A stretch of 46,981 nucleotides of DNA from UBA2421 sp002343075. Its GTDB lineage: Bacteria; Planctomycetota; Phycisphaerae; Tepidisphaerales; Tepidisphaeraceae. The notes below the pieces were generated by a model, which was not told the DNA's origin, made no database searches, and saw only the letters and a list, made by a program, of their open reading frames with translations. The translations under genes and the position numbers were made by a program. Positions 16,401 through 25,231 of the stretch are shown here, one piece after another. Within the stretch, counting starts at the first letter, position 1, and every line of letters starts with the position of its first letter. The DNA lies in assembly GCA_937982565.1 (NCBI GenBank), contig CALJLN010000035.1, forward strand, positions 1 to 46,981. Reading direction: 5' to 3'.

Positions 16401-17815
16401 CGATTGTCGGGGTCAAAAACGCCGACGTTGAGCGGACCATTTGTATCGAGATCCACCGTCACCGTCTGCCCAGCGAGCAGCGGCAGGCCATAGTAGTCGT
16501 TGAAGTCGTCGACGTTCACTGCGGCATTGATCGTGCCATCGATCACCGCGACATCGCCTTCATTGAGGCCCGAATCAAAGTATGTGTAAAGGTATTGCGG
16601 CGTGGCGAAGGTGTCGTTCACCAACTGCCCGGCCATGGTCGCGGCACCGATAAAGCCGCGCTGGAACAGTGTGTCGGAGCCGGTTAGAGGCGCTATCCGA
16701 AACTCTACTTCCTTGATATGCGTTGTCAGTTCTGTAGCGGGGCGCGACGCCTGCGCCCGCGCCGAGCCGTAAAAGTCTTCAAATGTGACGATCTGGCCGA
16801 TGCGGCCCGTGACGTTAATGTCAACGCCGGTGTTGTAGCCGAAGTTGCCGCCACGGACGTCGTCGTCGTCCAGGTCATCGGTGCCGATGCTCGAACCGAC
16901 AATAAGGTTGCGAATGTCACCGTTAACAGAGAAGTTATCGTTGAATGTGGCGACCTGACCCTGGCCCGCCAGCCCGAACGCATCGCCGGTGAGCAGAGCG
17001 CCGGTGTAGAAAGTATCGATCGACCCACCAAGGCTGACGACGCCCGTGGTGATACCGCCGATGAGAACCTTGCCGACGGTGACGCCCGGGGCAGACTCGA
17101 CACCAGCAATGAGCACGCCGTTGGTTGGCGCGGGCATCACGCCGATGCCCGGCACAGGGAAATCGCCCTGCTGATCGCCGTAGGTGAGAATCGGTCGATC
17201 GGCCGACGGCTGGACGGCAGCGGGATATGCGCTGTCGGCGATATCAAACGCGCCAATCACCGCGCCGCCGGCGTTGGTGATCGTCAGGGTTTCGGCGGTG
17301 CTGCCGGGCTCGAAATTGTTGAACCGAATCGTCTGCGACGTGCTAAAAGGCTGCATCGGCCGGGCAATGCCGGTAGCGGCCACTTCGGCAATGCTTATAA
17401 AACCGGACTCGTCGCCGGCGGAGATGTAGATCTTGAAAATGTCCGCCCCAATCTCGGCATCGACCGCGGGTAGGTCGATCAAGGTTCGCTGGCCCACGGG
17501 GATCGCCAGATCATCATCACCAGGGTGAATCTCAAGGGCGAGGAACTCTGCGGTGATATTGCCGCCCATGGCGACGCGCACCACCCCGCTGGCCGACTCA
17601 AACTCGAAAGTGTCGACGATGGCCGCGCCGGTATTCGGATTGACCCCACCGCCAGAAAACGTGGTGAGCAGTTGACGACGTTCGAGCGTCTCGACCGTTG
17701 CCTTGACAGCGGACCGAACACGACGATTGCTGCGGACGCCTTTCAGGCCACTGCGATGCACATCCTTAGAGCTACTGCGTTGCATACCCTTGAAGCTACT
17801 GCGTTGCATACCCAT
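13451..17815 (-). CDS. Giant repetitive LEPR-type surface protein with a PPC domain
   Basis: A 1454-residue protein. GGAGG lies eight bases before the ATG. Residues 3-26 are three copies of an eight-residue basic/Ser repeat (MQRSSFKG, MQRSSSKD, VHRSGLKG). Residues 41-50 read VETLERRQLL, a LEPR-XLL-type motif that takes the place of a signal peptide in planctomycete surface proteins. Residues about 400-545 form a pre-peptidase C-terminal-like domain (NDTFATPQYLY, DDFNDYYGLPLLAGQTVTVDL, AGVYRLAVGGFG, GNYTLTVRG). Most of the rest is a long series of short beta-strands (for example INVTGRIGQIV, GSIRVNGGFGMI, NITGSVG-like turns), suggesting a beta-solenoid. No PEP-CTERM tail or catalytic motif is visible. 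It is probably an adhesive or structural cell-surface protein. Confidence 0.85.
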   Translation of the reverse strand: MGMQRSSFKGMQRSSSKDVHRSGLKGVRSNRRVRSAVKATVETLERRQLLTTFSGGGVNPNTGAAIVDTFEFESASGVVRVAMGGNITAEFLALEIHPGDDDLAIPVGQRTLIDLPAVDAEIGADIFKIYISAGDESGFISIAEVAATGIARPMQPFSTSQTIRFNNFEPGSTAETLTITNAGGAVIGAFDIADSAYPAAVQPSADRPILTYGDQQGDFPVPGIGVMPAPTNGVLIAGVESAPGVTVGKVLIGGITTGVVSLGGSIDTFYTGALLTGDAFGLAGQGQVATFNDNFSVNGDIRNLIVGSSIGTDDLDDDDVRGGNFGYNTGVDINVTGRIGQIVTFEDFYGSARAQASRPATELTTHIKEVEFRIAPLTGSDTLFQRGFIGAATMAGQLVNDTFATPQYLYTYFDSGLNEGDVAVIDGTINAAVNVDDFNDYYGLPLLAGQTVTVDLDTNGPLNVGVFDPDNRLIASDYSHAQGNSRVNNLNQPFQFTAEKAGVYRLAVGGFGDQLFDGPTLTQRGVVLGRPAGNYTLTVRGAADINFGAVDSRGSILTDQDASLRPVDSFTVLDGDLGVISASETIAHSLLTGRYYVASGNLRAITAESIGYVVGGGIGSAPDLHVRKGTVGLLKATGTEGSDVLAINLFDADPSTGSVDRTQAVGVDYQVVEAAGTLLGNFITKRAIGVVRAGNMSTLTASYFVANSDASGSDGVIGLIDVAGDFGTIGAGGPAIDTGSGGNVRYINVGGTVFRDTFFGSSGSGETVTVPANQAVTLTDDSGTDFTVEPVAITPNTGGFGQPSGGTVNRVGQIQYTPYAIRSTSGGRSGVALVNLTSSTGMKITSFPRGGNAVVDIAQITVNGTGRPIAASGLALAGGPNDLTLDVTGAAPVNVFDINGGLFSTISNASGGEIVNVNATSIGNLTGQTIGLTPKLLGVALNQIAQQIPTAYPFIDQRVGVNVTGSVINVRSNRGLGNINIGGNVSTIVANADNSGTPAVFEGINEPIQISGNVITRINIGEGVLPTGTGQVARSGIYVGGVITRIENQGLGSDIRGDVVSNTAILTIELDNGAIINNDIAVIADYEDTTELPQVFTVVDIGADTTAQPIFELNTINLNGVGGIIGSYIRAADIGSIRVNGGFGMIASTVQAGGTGVVNAINVDGYGIRSSSFDMGGRGGSVVANGIGKRLDTTAFTASVRQSEGSQFDQFFGTRPNELTDLHAHLGTTASAPKRKGVSNNGLIADSLFTAVGDLGSMQAYQIQARDPFDSQGVTIPFTSNQFPMRMSYGQKIGRITTVSDVIGLSLQSGGLDNFTVRGGAVERSSLAVSGRVNVVDISGTFRGTSRLVVTGSDGALVSMRTGGSLFGQVNVALGVGRLTVGGDFASPSFLVTRNIDLVDITGSILTGGFLRSKRTIVDLQVDGNIQAGSTVQAKAISSQTIGGQVFGNIVITG
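17747..17815. repeat. Three tandem 24-bp repeats forming the start of the giant gene
   Basis: Copies lie at 17747-17770, 17771-17794 and 17795-17815 (the last shortened by three bases and containing the start codon). The two right-hand copies are nearly identical (GCTACTGCGTTGCATACCC); the left one has several changes. In frame they give the eight-residue repeats at the N-terminus of the giant surface protein, so copy-number change would keep the frame. Confidence 0.85.
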
Positions 17816-18244
17816 GGTGCGAACCTCCGAGACAGTTCACCCGCGCCCGCCGTCAAACTCTGACGGTGTTGCGGTGACTGCATGTTGTAATCAACGTAAT
17901 TTGAAACACGCCTGCTTAAACCGGGATGATCGCCGACGACATCGGTGACCCACACCCGGGGTTGGCCTTTTGCTCATCATCCTCAATTCCAGACCAGCCT
18001 GCATCACTGCCAAGCCGTCCGGCTGCGGGGCCGACCGCGTGCATTTTTCACGTCCGGTCGAACCCTTCCCCACCGGTGTGCGACGGCCAATTGCCGATCC
18101 GCACCGACCGATAAGAAACCAAAAACTACAGCCCGGATATCGGGGTGTCAAAGCCGCTCGAACCGTACGACAACCCCCCTCTGGCACACAACCTTTTCCG
18201 ATTGTTGCCCCGGCGGCGGGAATCGTGCTAAAACTCACATCGCC
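17816..18244. other. Divergent intergenic region with a hairpin
   Basis: About 430 bp between the giant surface protein (minus) and gatC (plus). No gene is convincing. At 18032-18060 there is an imperfect hairpin (CGACCGCGTG, a T-rich loop, CACG-TC-CGGTCG). It has no U tract and could be a leader structure or chance. I see no match to a known small RNA or riboswitch. Confidence 0.45.
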
Positions 18245-18580
18245 ATGCCGAACAACACCGAAATCGACGGAAAAACCGCAGACATCACCGAACTCCGCCA
18301 TCTGGCCAAACTGGCCCGGCTGGCGGTTGACGATGAGCAACTGGCGAAGTACGGCGATCAATTGCATGCGATTCTTGCCTATGTCCAACGAATCAGCGGG
18401 GCCGACGTCAACGGAATCGACCCGATGGCCCATCCGTTACCCGTCAGCAACGCTTTTAGAGACGACGCCGTCGGCAATTCATTGCAATTGGAAAGCATTC
18501 TCCAGAATGCCCCCGAGACCGACGGGCCGTTCTTCAAAGTGCCCAAGATCATCGGCGGTGGTGACGACTCGGCGGGGTAG
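18245..18580 (+). CDS. gatC: Aspartyl/glutamyl-tRNA amidotransferase subunit C
   Basis: A 111-residue subunit of GatCAB, which converts misacylated Glu-tRNA(Gln) or Asp-tRNA(Asn) to the amide form. Typical features: ITELRHLAKLARLAVDDEQLAKYGDQLHAILAYVQRI (N-terminal helices), DVNGIDPMAHPLPV, AFRDDAVG and the end FFKVPKII. The ATG at 18245 gives the normal family length; the frame is open further upstream but without sense. gatA follows after 128 bp. gatB is not in the window. Confidence 0.93.
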   Translation: MPNNTEIDGKTADITELRHLAKLARLAVDDEQLAKYGDQLHAILAYVQRISGADVNGIDPMAHPLPVSNAFRDDAVGNSLQLESILQNAPETDGPFFKVPKIIGGGDDSAG

Positions 18581-18708
18581 CCATCGTGGTGATGTCCAAT
18601 CGGCTGAGAGGGCTGCATTTCGGCACCTGCCAGTGCCAGATCGATCACATTGACTCGGCGACCAGACCGGCTGAGAATTTTTTGAGTTTTCTGTACCACC
18701 AACCACCC

Positions 18709-20181
18709 ATGACATTTGACACTCTCATCGCAGCCAAAAATGCCGTCGCCTCAGGGCAGGTCTCCGCTGTCGAGCTTGTGCGGGCCACCCTCGACCGCAT
18801 TGCAGCGGTCGAGCCGGACATCGGCGCGTTTAACAGCGTGTTTAACGAAGACGCCCTGAAACAGGCCAAGCGGATTGACGATGCCAAACACCCCGGCCCG
18901 CTCGCCGGGGTGCCGATCGCGGTGAAGGACAACATCTGCACTTCGCACGGAAAAACCACCTGTTCTTCCAAGATATTGGCCAATTTTCACGCGCCCTATG
19001 ATGCGACGGTCATCAAAAAACTGCAGTCGGCGGGGGCGATCATCATTGGCAAGACCAACTGCGACGAGTTTGCCATGGGCTCGTCGACGGAAAACAGTGC
19101 GTTCAAACTCACACATAACCCGTGGGACGTTTCGCGCGTACCAGGCGGAAGCAGCGGCGGGTCGGCGGCGAGCGTTTGTGCCGGGCTTTCCCCCGGCGCG
19201 CTCGGAAGCGACACCGGCGGAAGCATTCGCCAACCTGCGGCGCTCTGTGGCATCGTCGGCATCAAGCCCACCTACGGGCGCGTCAGCCGATATGGACTCG
19301 TCGCCTACGCCAGCAGCCTCGACCAGATAGGCACCTTCGGCCGAACCGTCGCCGATGCCGCTCTACAGTTGCAGGTCATCGCCGGGCACGACCCGATGGA
19401 CTCGACCAGCTTCAATGAGCTTGTACCAGACTACTCCGCAAGCCTCGAACAGCCGCTGAAGGGCCTGCGGATCGGCATCGCCAAGGAATATAACTTGAGC
19501 GAGGGTCTTGACTTACAAGTAAGGCAGGCCATCGACGCCGCGATCGAGACCTATCGCTCCCTGGGTGCTGTGGTCGTCGATGTCAGCCTGCCCAATACGT
19601 CGTACGGCATCGCGGCGTATTACTTGATCGCCACCTGCGAGGCATCCAGCAATCTCGCCCGATACGACGGCGTACACTTCGGACACCGCACGGCCGACAA
19701 GGTTAGCGATATTGTCGAATTGTTCAGCAAAAGTCGCGCCGAGGGCTTCGGCCCGGAGGTGCAGCGGCGCATCATGCTGGGCACCTACGCGCTCTCAAGT
19801 GGTTATTACGACGCATTTTACGTTCGTGCGCTCAAGATTCGCCGGCTGATCAAGAACGACTTCGACCGTGCCTTCGAGCAGTGCGACGTCATTGCGTGCC
19901 CCAGCAGCCCGGTGCCAGCGTTCAAAATCGGCGAAAAAACCGACGATCCGCTGAGCATGTATCTCTGCGACGTGTTTACAGTGACCGCCAATATCGCTGG
20001 CATCCCGGGCATCAGCATCCCCGCAGGCTTCACCGACGGCTCAACCAGCGACGGCAAACCCCTGCCGATCGGCCTGCAACTGCTCGGACCGGTCTTTAGT
20101 GAAGAAAAGCTGCTGCGCGCGGCAAGGATGTTTGAAACGGCGACGGAGTTTCACTCAAGGCGGCCTAGCATAGATCATTGA
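18709..20181 (+). CDS. gatA: Aspartyl/glutamyl-tRNA amidotransferase subunit A
   Basis: A 490-residue amidase that releases ammonia from glutamine for the GatCAB transamidation. The amidase-signature triad is present: Lys in GVPIAVKDNICT, the cis-Ser in DTGGSIRQPAA and the nucleophile region of the Gly/Ser-rich VPGGSSGGSAASV. Family landmarks CSSKILANFHAPYDATV, GKTNCDEFAMGSSTENS and PTYGRVSRYGLVAYASSLDQIG point to GatA rather than a general amidase. The ATG at 18709 is chosen because it begins the usual MTFDTLIAAK helix; upstream frame is unrelated. Confidence 0.96.
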   Translation: MTFDTLIAAKNAVASGQVSAVELVRATLDRIAAVEPDIGAFNSVFNEDALKQAKRIDDAKHPGPLAGVPIAVKDNICTSHGKTTCSSKILANFHAPYDATVIKKLQSAGAIIIGKTNCDEFAMGSSTENSAFKLTHNPWDVSRVPGGSSGGSAASVCAGLSPGALGSDTGGSIRQPAALCGIVGIKPTYGRVSRYGLVAYASSLDQIGTFGRTVADAALQLQVIAGHDPMDSTSFNELVPDYSASLEQPLKGLRIGIAKEYNLSEGLDLQVRQAIDAAIETYRSLGAVVVDVSLPNTSYGIAAYYLIATCEASSNLARYDGVHFGHRTADKVSDIVELFSKSRAEGFGPEVQRRIMLGTYALSSGYYDAFYVRALKIRRLIKNDFDRAFEQCDVIACPSSPVPAFKIGEKTDDPLSMYLCDVFTVTANIAGIPGISIPAGFTDGSTSDGKPLPIGLQLLGPVFSEEKLLRAARMFETATEFHSRRPSIDH

Positions 20182-20257
20182 GTTGACATGTCGGGCGTAT
20201 GTTCGCCCGCGCGCCCGTCATCGCGTTCGAGTCATATTTAGATCAACGGAAGGCCCC

Positions 20258-22789
20258 ATGCGCAGCATTACGCCGCCTGCCAGCGCACCCCCCTCCTTCC
20301 GCGCATGGCTCGCAGATCAGATTGCCCGCCGTCCCGCGGTGCCGGTGGCTGCGGCGCTCATGACCGGCATCGCGCTGCATGATTCGGCACCCGTTCATCC
20401 CTGGTATTGGCTCGGGCTTGCCGTCGTGTGCGCCTCGGCTGCTGGCTGCTATCGACAACGGGCGGTGCTCTCGTCGGCATTTCTGATGTTGGCCATCCTC
20501 ATTGCCGGCGTCGCGGTCGCGCAGCTATCGAAGTATCGATTTGTCAGCGATCACATCTTCCACTTCAGCACCGAGCAACCCCGGCTGGCGCAGTTGGAGC
20601 TTTACATCGAGCGGCAGCCGCGGATTTTGGCCGACCCGTTCGCGGTCGGTCGGGCCCTCCCGCCGAAGCAGGTTTGTGTGGCCCGGGTCACGCGGGTGCT
20701 CACCTGGAACGGCTGGGTCGAGTCCGATGGCGGGATTCTTGTTCAAATCGATCAGCCGCACCCGCGATTGGCCATCCACCAGACCGTGCGCGTACTCGGC
20801 ATGCTGCAGCGGCCAAGCCCGGCGATGAATCCCGGGCAGTTTAACTGGGCCGACTACTACCGCGAGCAGCGCGTGCTCTGTTCGATTGGCATCGATCATG
20901 CTGACAATATCTCGATCATTACGCGCGATGCGCCATCGGTTTTGACAAAGCTTCGATCCGGCGTGCGCCATCTGCTGGCTGCGGGCTTTCCCGAGGCGGT
21001 TTCCCTCGATCATGCCTTGCTCGGCGCGTTGCTTCTCGGCGACCACGACCCGGAGTTGCGCGACGTGCAGGAGCAGTTCCGAAAAACCGGTACGAGTCAT
21101 CACCTCGCCATCAGCGGCATGCACATCGCGGTGCTGGGCGCGGTCGTGCTGGCAGTATGTCACCTGCTGCGGCTCTCGCCGCGCGCGGCGATGTGGGTAT
21201 CGACACTGTTTGTCGTGCTCTACGGCGTGGTGGCGCTCCCCTCCCCGCCGGTGATTCGGTCGGTGTTGCTATGCGTTATTTTTTCGATCGGCATCGTCTC
21301 TCGCAGAAGCGTCGATGCAATTCAACTGCTGGCCATCAGCGTTATCGCGATGCTGCTCTATCACCCGCTTGATCTGTTCAATGCTGGTTTCCAGCTCAGC
21401 TTCGGTACGGTTCTTGGCCTCATCTTGTTCACCGAGCCACTCGCGCGATTCATCTGGCGCGACGACCCGGATATCGAAGTCTTGAGGAGCTTTCACAAAC
21501 TTTCACCGAGACAACTCGCGCGCGACCAGTTTAAGCGAAAGGCGCGAACCATTCTCGCCGCGGCGGTCGTGGCGTGGGTGGTGTCGTTACCCCTGATTGC
21601 CTATCACTTTGAGCAACTCAATCCGTGGGCGATTCCAGGAAGCATCCTGCTCGCCCCGTTTGTGTTTGTTGCCCTGGTTGGCGGCTTTCTCAAGGTCGTG
21701 CTGACGTTGCTATTCCCCGCGGCGGCACCGGCGTGGGCTGTGATGGCAACACTGCCGATGGAAGCCATGCGCGACATCGTAGGCGTGCTCGCATGGCTGC
21801 CCGGATCGGACGTGCCCCTGCCTGCCCCGCCGCTGTGGATTGTGGTGGCGTTTTACATCGTCCTCGTCATTCCCCTGCTTCCAATCACCACGACGTCTCT
21901 ACGGCGAAGCGTCCGCGCCTGCTGCACCGCGGCGGGGGTGGGATTGCTGGTGGCGCCGTTTGTGTTCGGGTTTCGCGCCCTTGATGCCGTTGCACCACGG
22001 GCGGATGAGCTTTCAATCACATTGCTGAGCGTCGGCGCGGGTCAGTGCGCTGTGATCGCGCCACCGCGGGGCAAGCTGGTGCTGATCGATTGCGGCTCTG
22101 CGACGCTGCGCGATCCACTTCGTAAATGCATCGCGCCATTTGTGAGGCATCTGGGGCGATGGAGCGTGGGCCGGGTGATTCTGAGCCACGGCGATTTCGA
22201 TCACATCAGTGCCGCAGCGGAGGTGGTGGAGGCATACGGGGTAAATGAAGTGATGACCAGCGCGCACTTCGCGCGCCTGTCCGCGGGCAACCCACCGGCG
22301 GAGGGATTGCTTCGCTTTCTTGAATCAACCGATCGCACCGTGCTCGAACTGATTCCCGGCAACCGAATCAACCTCGGCGGCGGCGCGATGATCGACGTGC
22401 TCTGGCCCCCGCGCGACAGTGATTTATCCAGCAACGACAGCGGGCTTGTGCTGCGCCTGACTTTCGCCGGGCGATCCGTGCTACTCCCCGCCGACATTCA
22501 AGCCGCGGCACAGATGTTACTGCTTGAAGCGCCCGACCAGCTCAAGGCCGACGTCCTCATCGCGCCACACCATGGCAGCGCCGAAAAGACCACCGCGGCA
22601 TTTCTGCAGGCGGTCGACGCGCAAATCGTAATCAGCAGCAACGACCGGACACTCAGCGGGAAACAGGTTGACTTCGAAGCCCTCACCGCCGGGCGTGTGT
22701 TACATCGCACCAATCGTCAAGGCTCGGTGACGCTGCACATGTCGCGCGCCGGCGAATTGACAGTGACAACATTTGAGTCGGTGAGATGA
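20258..22789 (+). CDS. comEC: ComEC/Rec2-type DNA uptake channel
   Basis: An 843-residue inner-membrane protein. The N-terminus has several helices and a DUF4131-like soluble part (RVLTWNGWVESDGGILVQI). The Competence domain follows with HHLAISGMHIAVLGAVVL, RSVLLCVIFSIGIVSRR, DLFNAGFQLSFGTVLGLI and more helices to about residue 600. The C-terminus is a metallo-beta-lactamase-like domain with SHGDFDHISAA and LIAPHHGS metal motifs, although the usual DVGQGD is SVGAGQ. ComEC carries single-stranded DNA across the membrane in natural transformation. The ATG at 20258 is preceded by GGAAGG. No comEA or comF is near. Confidence 0.92.
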   Translation: MRSITPPASAPPSFRAWLADQIARRPAVPVAAALMTGIALHDSAPVHPWYWLGLAVVCASAAGCYRQRAVLSSAFLMLAILIAGVAVAQLSKYRFVSDHIFHFSTEQPRLAQLELYIERQPRILADPFAVGRALPPKQVCVARVTRVLTWNGWVESDGGILVQIDQPHPRLAIHQTVRVLGMLQRPSPAMNPGQFNWADYYREQRVLCSIGIDHADNISIITRDAPSVLTKLRSGVRHLLAAGFPEAVSLDHALLGALLLGDHDPELRDVQEQFRKTGTSHHLAISGMHIAVLGAVVLAVCHLLRLSPRAAMWVSTLFVVLYGVVALPSPPVIRSVLLCVIFSIGIVSRRSVDAIQLLAISVIAMLLYHPLDLFNAGFQLSFGTVLGLILFTEPLARFIWRDDPDIEVLRSFHKLSPRQLARDQFKRKARTILAAAVVAWVVSLPLIAYHFEQLNPWAIPGSILLAPFVFVALVGGFLKVVLTLLFPAAAPAWAVMATLPMEAMRDIVGVLAWLPGSDVPLPAPPLWIVVAFYIVLVIPLLPITTTSLRRSVRACCTAAGVGLLVAPFVFGFRALDAVAPRADELSITLLSVGAGQCAVIAPPRGKLVLIDCGSATLRDPLRKCIAPFVRHLGRWSVGRVILSHGDFDHISAAAEVVEAYGVNEVMTSAHFARLSAGNPPAEGLLRFLESTDRTVLELIPGNRINLGGGAMIDVLWPPRDSDLSSNDSGLVLRLTFAGRSVLLPADIQAAAQMLLLEAPDQLKADVLIAPHHGSAEKTTAAFLQAVDAQIVISSNDRTLSGKQVDFEALTAGRVLHRTNRQGSVTLHMSRAGELTVTTFESVR

Positions 22790-23007
22790 GCCGTGATTTC
22801 AGGCGATTCTGACTCCCTGCGCCAACATCCGCAATCCTACTTGTTCGCGTCAAACTGCGCAATTTGTGCCGCGATTAACGCCCGAATTGTGGAGTGCATA
22901 AAGTTTTTTATTGCCTCGGCGCACTGCCACGTTAGTTTACACAGTGCACCCCCAAAGCCCGGTCAGCGGCGGGAGTGCGGGGATATGCCCACGTCGTCAG
23001 GAGAACG

Positions 23008-25071
23008 ATGATGCAGCCGACAATCTGCGCCAACTATCTTGCGCGATCGCTGATCATTGGCGCGCTCAGTGCCATGCCCTCGTACGCACAGATATGGGTC
23101 GGTCCGGCCGACGGTGTTTGGAGTAATCCGGGCAACTGGAGCACATTCAATGTTCCAAACTCGCCGTTTGACGATGTTGTGATCGATGCCTCTGCGGCAC
23201 AGGACAGCACGGTCCGGCTCGATACAATCGCGCTTGTTCGCTCGATGCAGATCAACCCAGCCGACTCTTTGCGGCTCAATCCAGGCTCCCGGCTGGCAGT
23301 GTTTGGAAACGGCACGACAGGGTTCATCCAGAACGCCGGATTGATCACCCTCTCTCCCAACACCGAACTTCTCGCAAGCGCATCAGCCGTCACTCTCTTC
23401 GGCGGGGGCACGATTCAACTCGACGGCAACGCGGCGCGCATCGCGGGCAGCGGACGGGTCGTTAACGTGGACAACCGCATCACCGGCGACGGCCTGCTCG
23501 GTGGCAATGCGATTGAATTCGTCAATCAAAGCATTATCGATGCCTCCACCCCCAACCAAGCCCTGGTGGTTGATCCCGCCTCGAAGGGGCCAGCGGCGTT
23601 ACTCAACAGCGGCACGCTCCTCGCCAGCGCGGGATGGCTCCTGCTCAGCGGCAGTGGCGGCGGTGGGTTCTCAAACACCAGCGGCCACATTCACGCCAAT
23701 GGCGGCACGATCCAGCTAATCAACGATGCAGCCATCGCCGGGGGCACGTTTCAATCTTCCCTCGGTTCTCGCATTACGATCGCGCCCGGGCACGCTGCAT
23801 CCCTCACGGGCATCATCAACAACGGCCACATCGCCGCGGGAGCTGGTTCGACCCTCGAGGTGGCCGAGGTCATCACCAATTCAGGGACGTTCACGCTCAC
23901 GACCGAACTCGGCACCACCGCCGACACCGCGCTCGTCGCCATGGGCGATGCGACCTTCACGGGCACCGGCGTGATCGTCCTGGATTCGGCAACCGCGGCG
24001 CTTCGCGGACCGGGGACATTTATCAACAACCCATCTCACCGCATCGAAGGCGGCGGACGCGTCGGCGATAACTCGGCCGGCATTCGCAATCACGGCGTCA
24101 TCGTCTCGCGCAATCCCCTCGCGCCGCTCGTTATCGATCCCGGTTCCCCCATGATTCACACCGGTGCACTCATCGCCGCCGGTGAGACCACACTCAAGCT
24201 CTCGGGCAACGGCGGGCAGGGATTCACCGGGTCGGGCAGCATGCACATTGAAGCCGGCGGCGCGATCGAACTTGTCAACGCAGCCCAGGTAAGCTTCACC
24301 GGCGATGTACAGGCCGATGGCCTGCTGCGCGCGGCCGGCGGATCGAGCCTGTCAGTCGGAGGCATCAGCGGCAGTGGAACCGTTCAAGCAACCGGACAAA
24401 CCACCGGCGGGCGAATCACCGCCACTCACGTTCGCACCTCGTTCATCGAAGCCACCACCGGATTGGTCAAGCTTCGGGCCGGAGGCGGAACAATGGGAAC
24501 ATCGCGCGTGAATCAACTCAACGGCAGCGGGCTTGATCTCACCGATCACGCGATCATCATCGATTACACCGGAACCGATCCAATTCATTCGCTGACGACA
24601 AGGGTGCGCGACGGCTATGCTGCGGGGAGTTGGAGCGGAAACGGAATTCGATCATCCAGCGCCGCGGGCGACCTCACCCGGCGCACCGGCCTGGGCATCG
24701 CGCCCGCCTCGGCGTTGGCAACCCCTGTTCCCGGGATCTATCAAGGTCAACCGCTGGACCAAACTTCTGTTGTCATCGCATTCACTCTCTATGGCGATGC
24801 CAACCTCGACTTGCGTGTCAATCTCGACGACTTCACCGCGCTGGCGGCGGGGTTTGGGAACGCCGGCGGGTGGCATGAGGGCGATTTCAACTACGACGGG
24901 TTCGTCAACCTCAACGATTTCACCCCGCTGGCGGCCAGCTTCGGCATGTCCGCCCCGTTGCAAGTGACGACCGCTGCGGTCCCTGAACCAATGACGGCGT
25001 TTGTGAGCCTGGCATTGGTCTTCGTCGGACGGAGCAGACGGTCAGCATTTCCGGGCGCAACGCGCCGCTGA
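23008..25071 (+). CDS. Beta-helix PEP-CTERM protein with dockerin-like repeat
   Basis: A 687-residue exported protein. AGGAG precedes the ATG pair at 23008. A signal peptide ends near SYA-Q (residue 28). The next segment IWVGPADGVWSNPGNWSTFNVP is the autotransporter/PEP-CTERM-associated opening (sheet with G-x-W..xxNW). Residues about 60-560 are Gly/Asn-rich short strands typical of a right-handed beta-helix. Residues about 595-647 contain two Ca-binding dockerin-like loops (GDANLDLRVNLDDFTALA and GDFNYDGFVNLNDFTPLA). The tail is VPEP, a hydrophobic stretch and Arg-rich end from about residue 658. It is probably surface-bound or in the matrix. No cohesin partner is in the window. Confidence 0.87.
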   Translation: MMQPTICANYLARSLIIGALSAMPSYAQIWVGPADGVWSNPGNWSTFNVPNSPFDDVVIDASAAQDSTVRLDTIALVRSMQINPADSLRLNPGSRLAVFGNGTTGFIQNAGLITLSPNTELLASASAVTLFGGGTIQLDGNAARIAGSGRVVNVDNRITGDGLLGGNAIEFVNQSIIDASTPNQALVVDPASKGPAALLNSGTLLASAGWLLLSGSGGGGFSNTSGHIHANGGTIQLINDAAIAGGTFQSSLGSRITIAPGHAASLTGIINNGHIAAGAGSTLEVAEVITNSGTFTLTTELGTTADTALVAMGDATFTGTGVIVLDSATAALRGPGTFINNPSHRIEGGGRVGDNSAGIRNHGVIVSRNPLAPLVIDPGSPMIHTGALIAAGETTLKLSGNGGQGFTGSGSMHIEAGGAIELVNAAQVSFTGDVQADGLLRAAGGSSLSVGGISGSGTVQATGQTTGGRITATHVRTSFIEATTGLVKLRAGGGTMGTSRVNQLNGSGLDLTDHAIIIDYTGTDPIHSLTTRVRDGYAAGSWSGNGIRSSSAAGDLTRRTGLGIAPASALATPVPGIYQGQPLDQTSVVIAFTLYGDANLDLRVNLDDFTALAAGFGNAGGWHEGDFNYDGFVNLNDFTPLAASFGMSAPLQVTTAAVPEPMTAFVSLALVFVGRSRRSAFPGATRR

Positions 25072-25127
25072 GGGCTGGAACGCAAGGCGCGCAAAATTAG
25101 TTGATCGCCGGTGGCAAAGGGGGCTCG

Positions 25128-25165
25128 CGGTGAGGTCTCACGGTGGGTCTCCGGTGAGGTCTCAC
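25128..25165. repeat. Direct repeat of a palindromic motif
   Basis: CGGTGAGGTCTCAC occurs twice (25128-25141 and 25152-25165), with GGTGGGTCTC in between. Each copy holds the inverted arms GTGAG/CTCAC, so it could bind a dimeric protein or fold weakly. It lies between the PEP-CTERM gene and the LysM lipoprotein. Role unknown. Confidence 0.55.
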
Positions 25166-25231
25166 AGTGCGATCGACCTTTTGCTATCGACGATCAACCT
25201 GAATCAGCCAGGTATTGCCGCCTGCGGTTCT

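Noticed and set aside
18032..18060. Riboswitch or small RNA in the leader of gatC
   Set aside because: Only one imperfect hairpin is visible, with no conserved core or terminator. Not enough to call an RNA gene.
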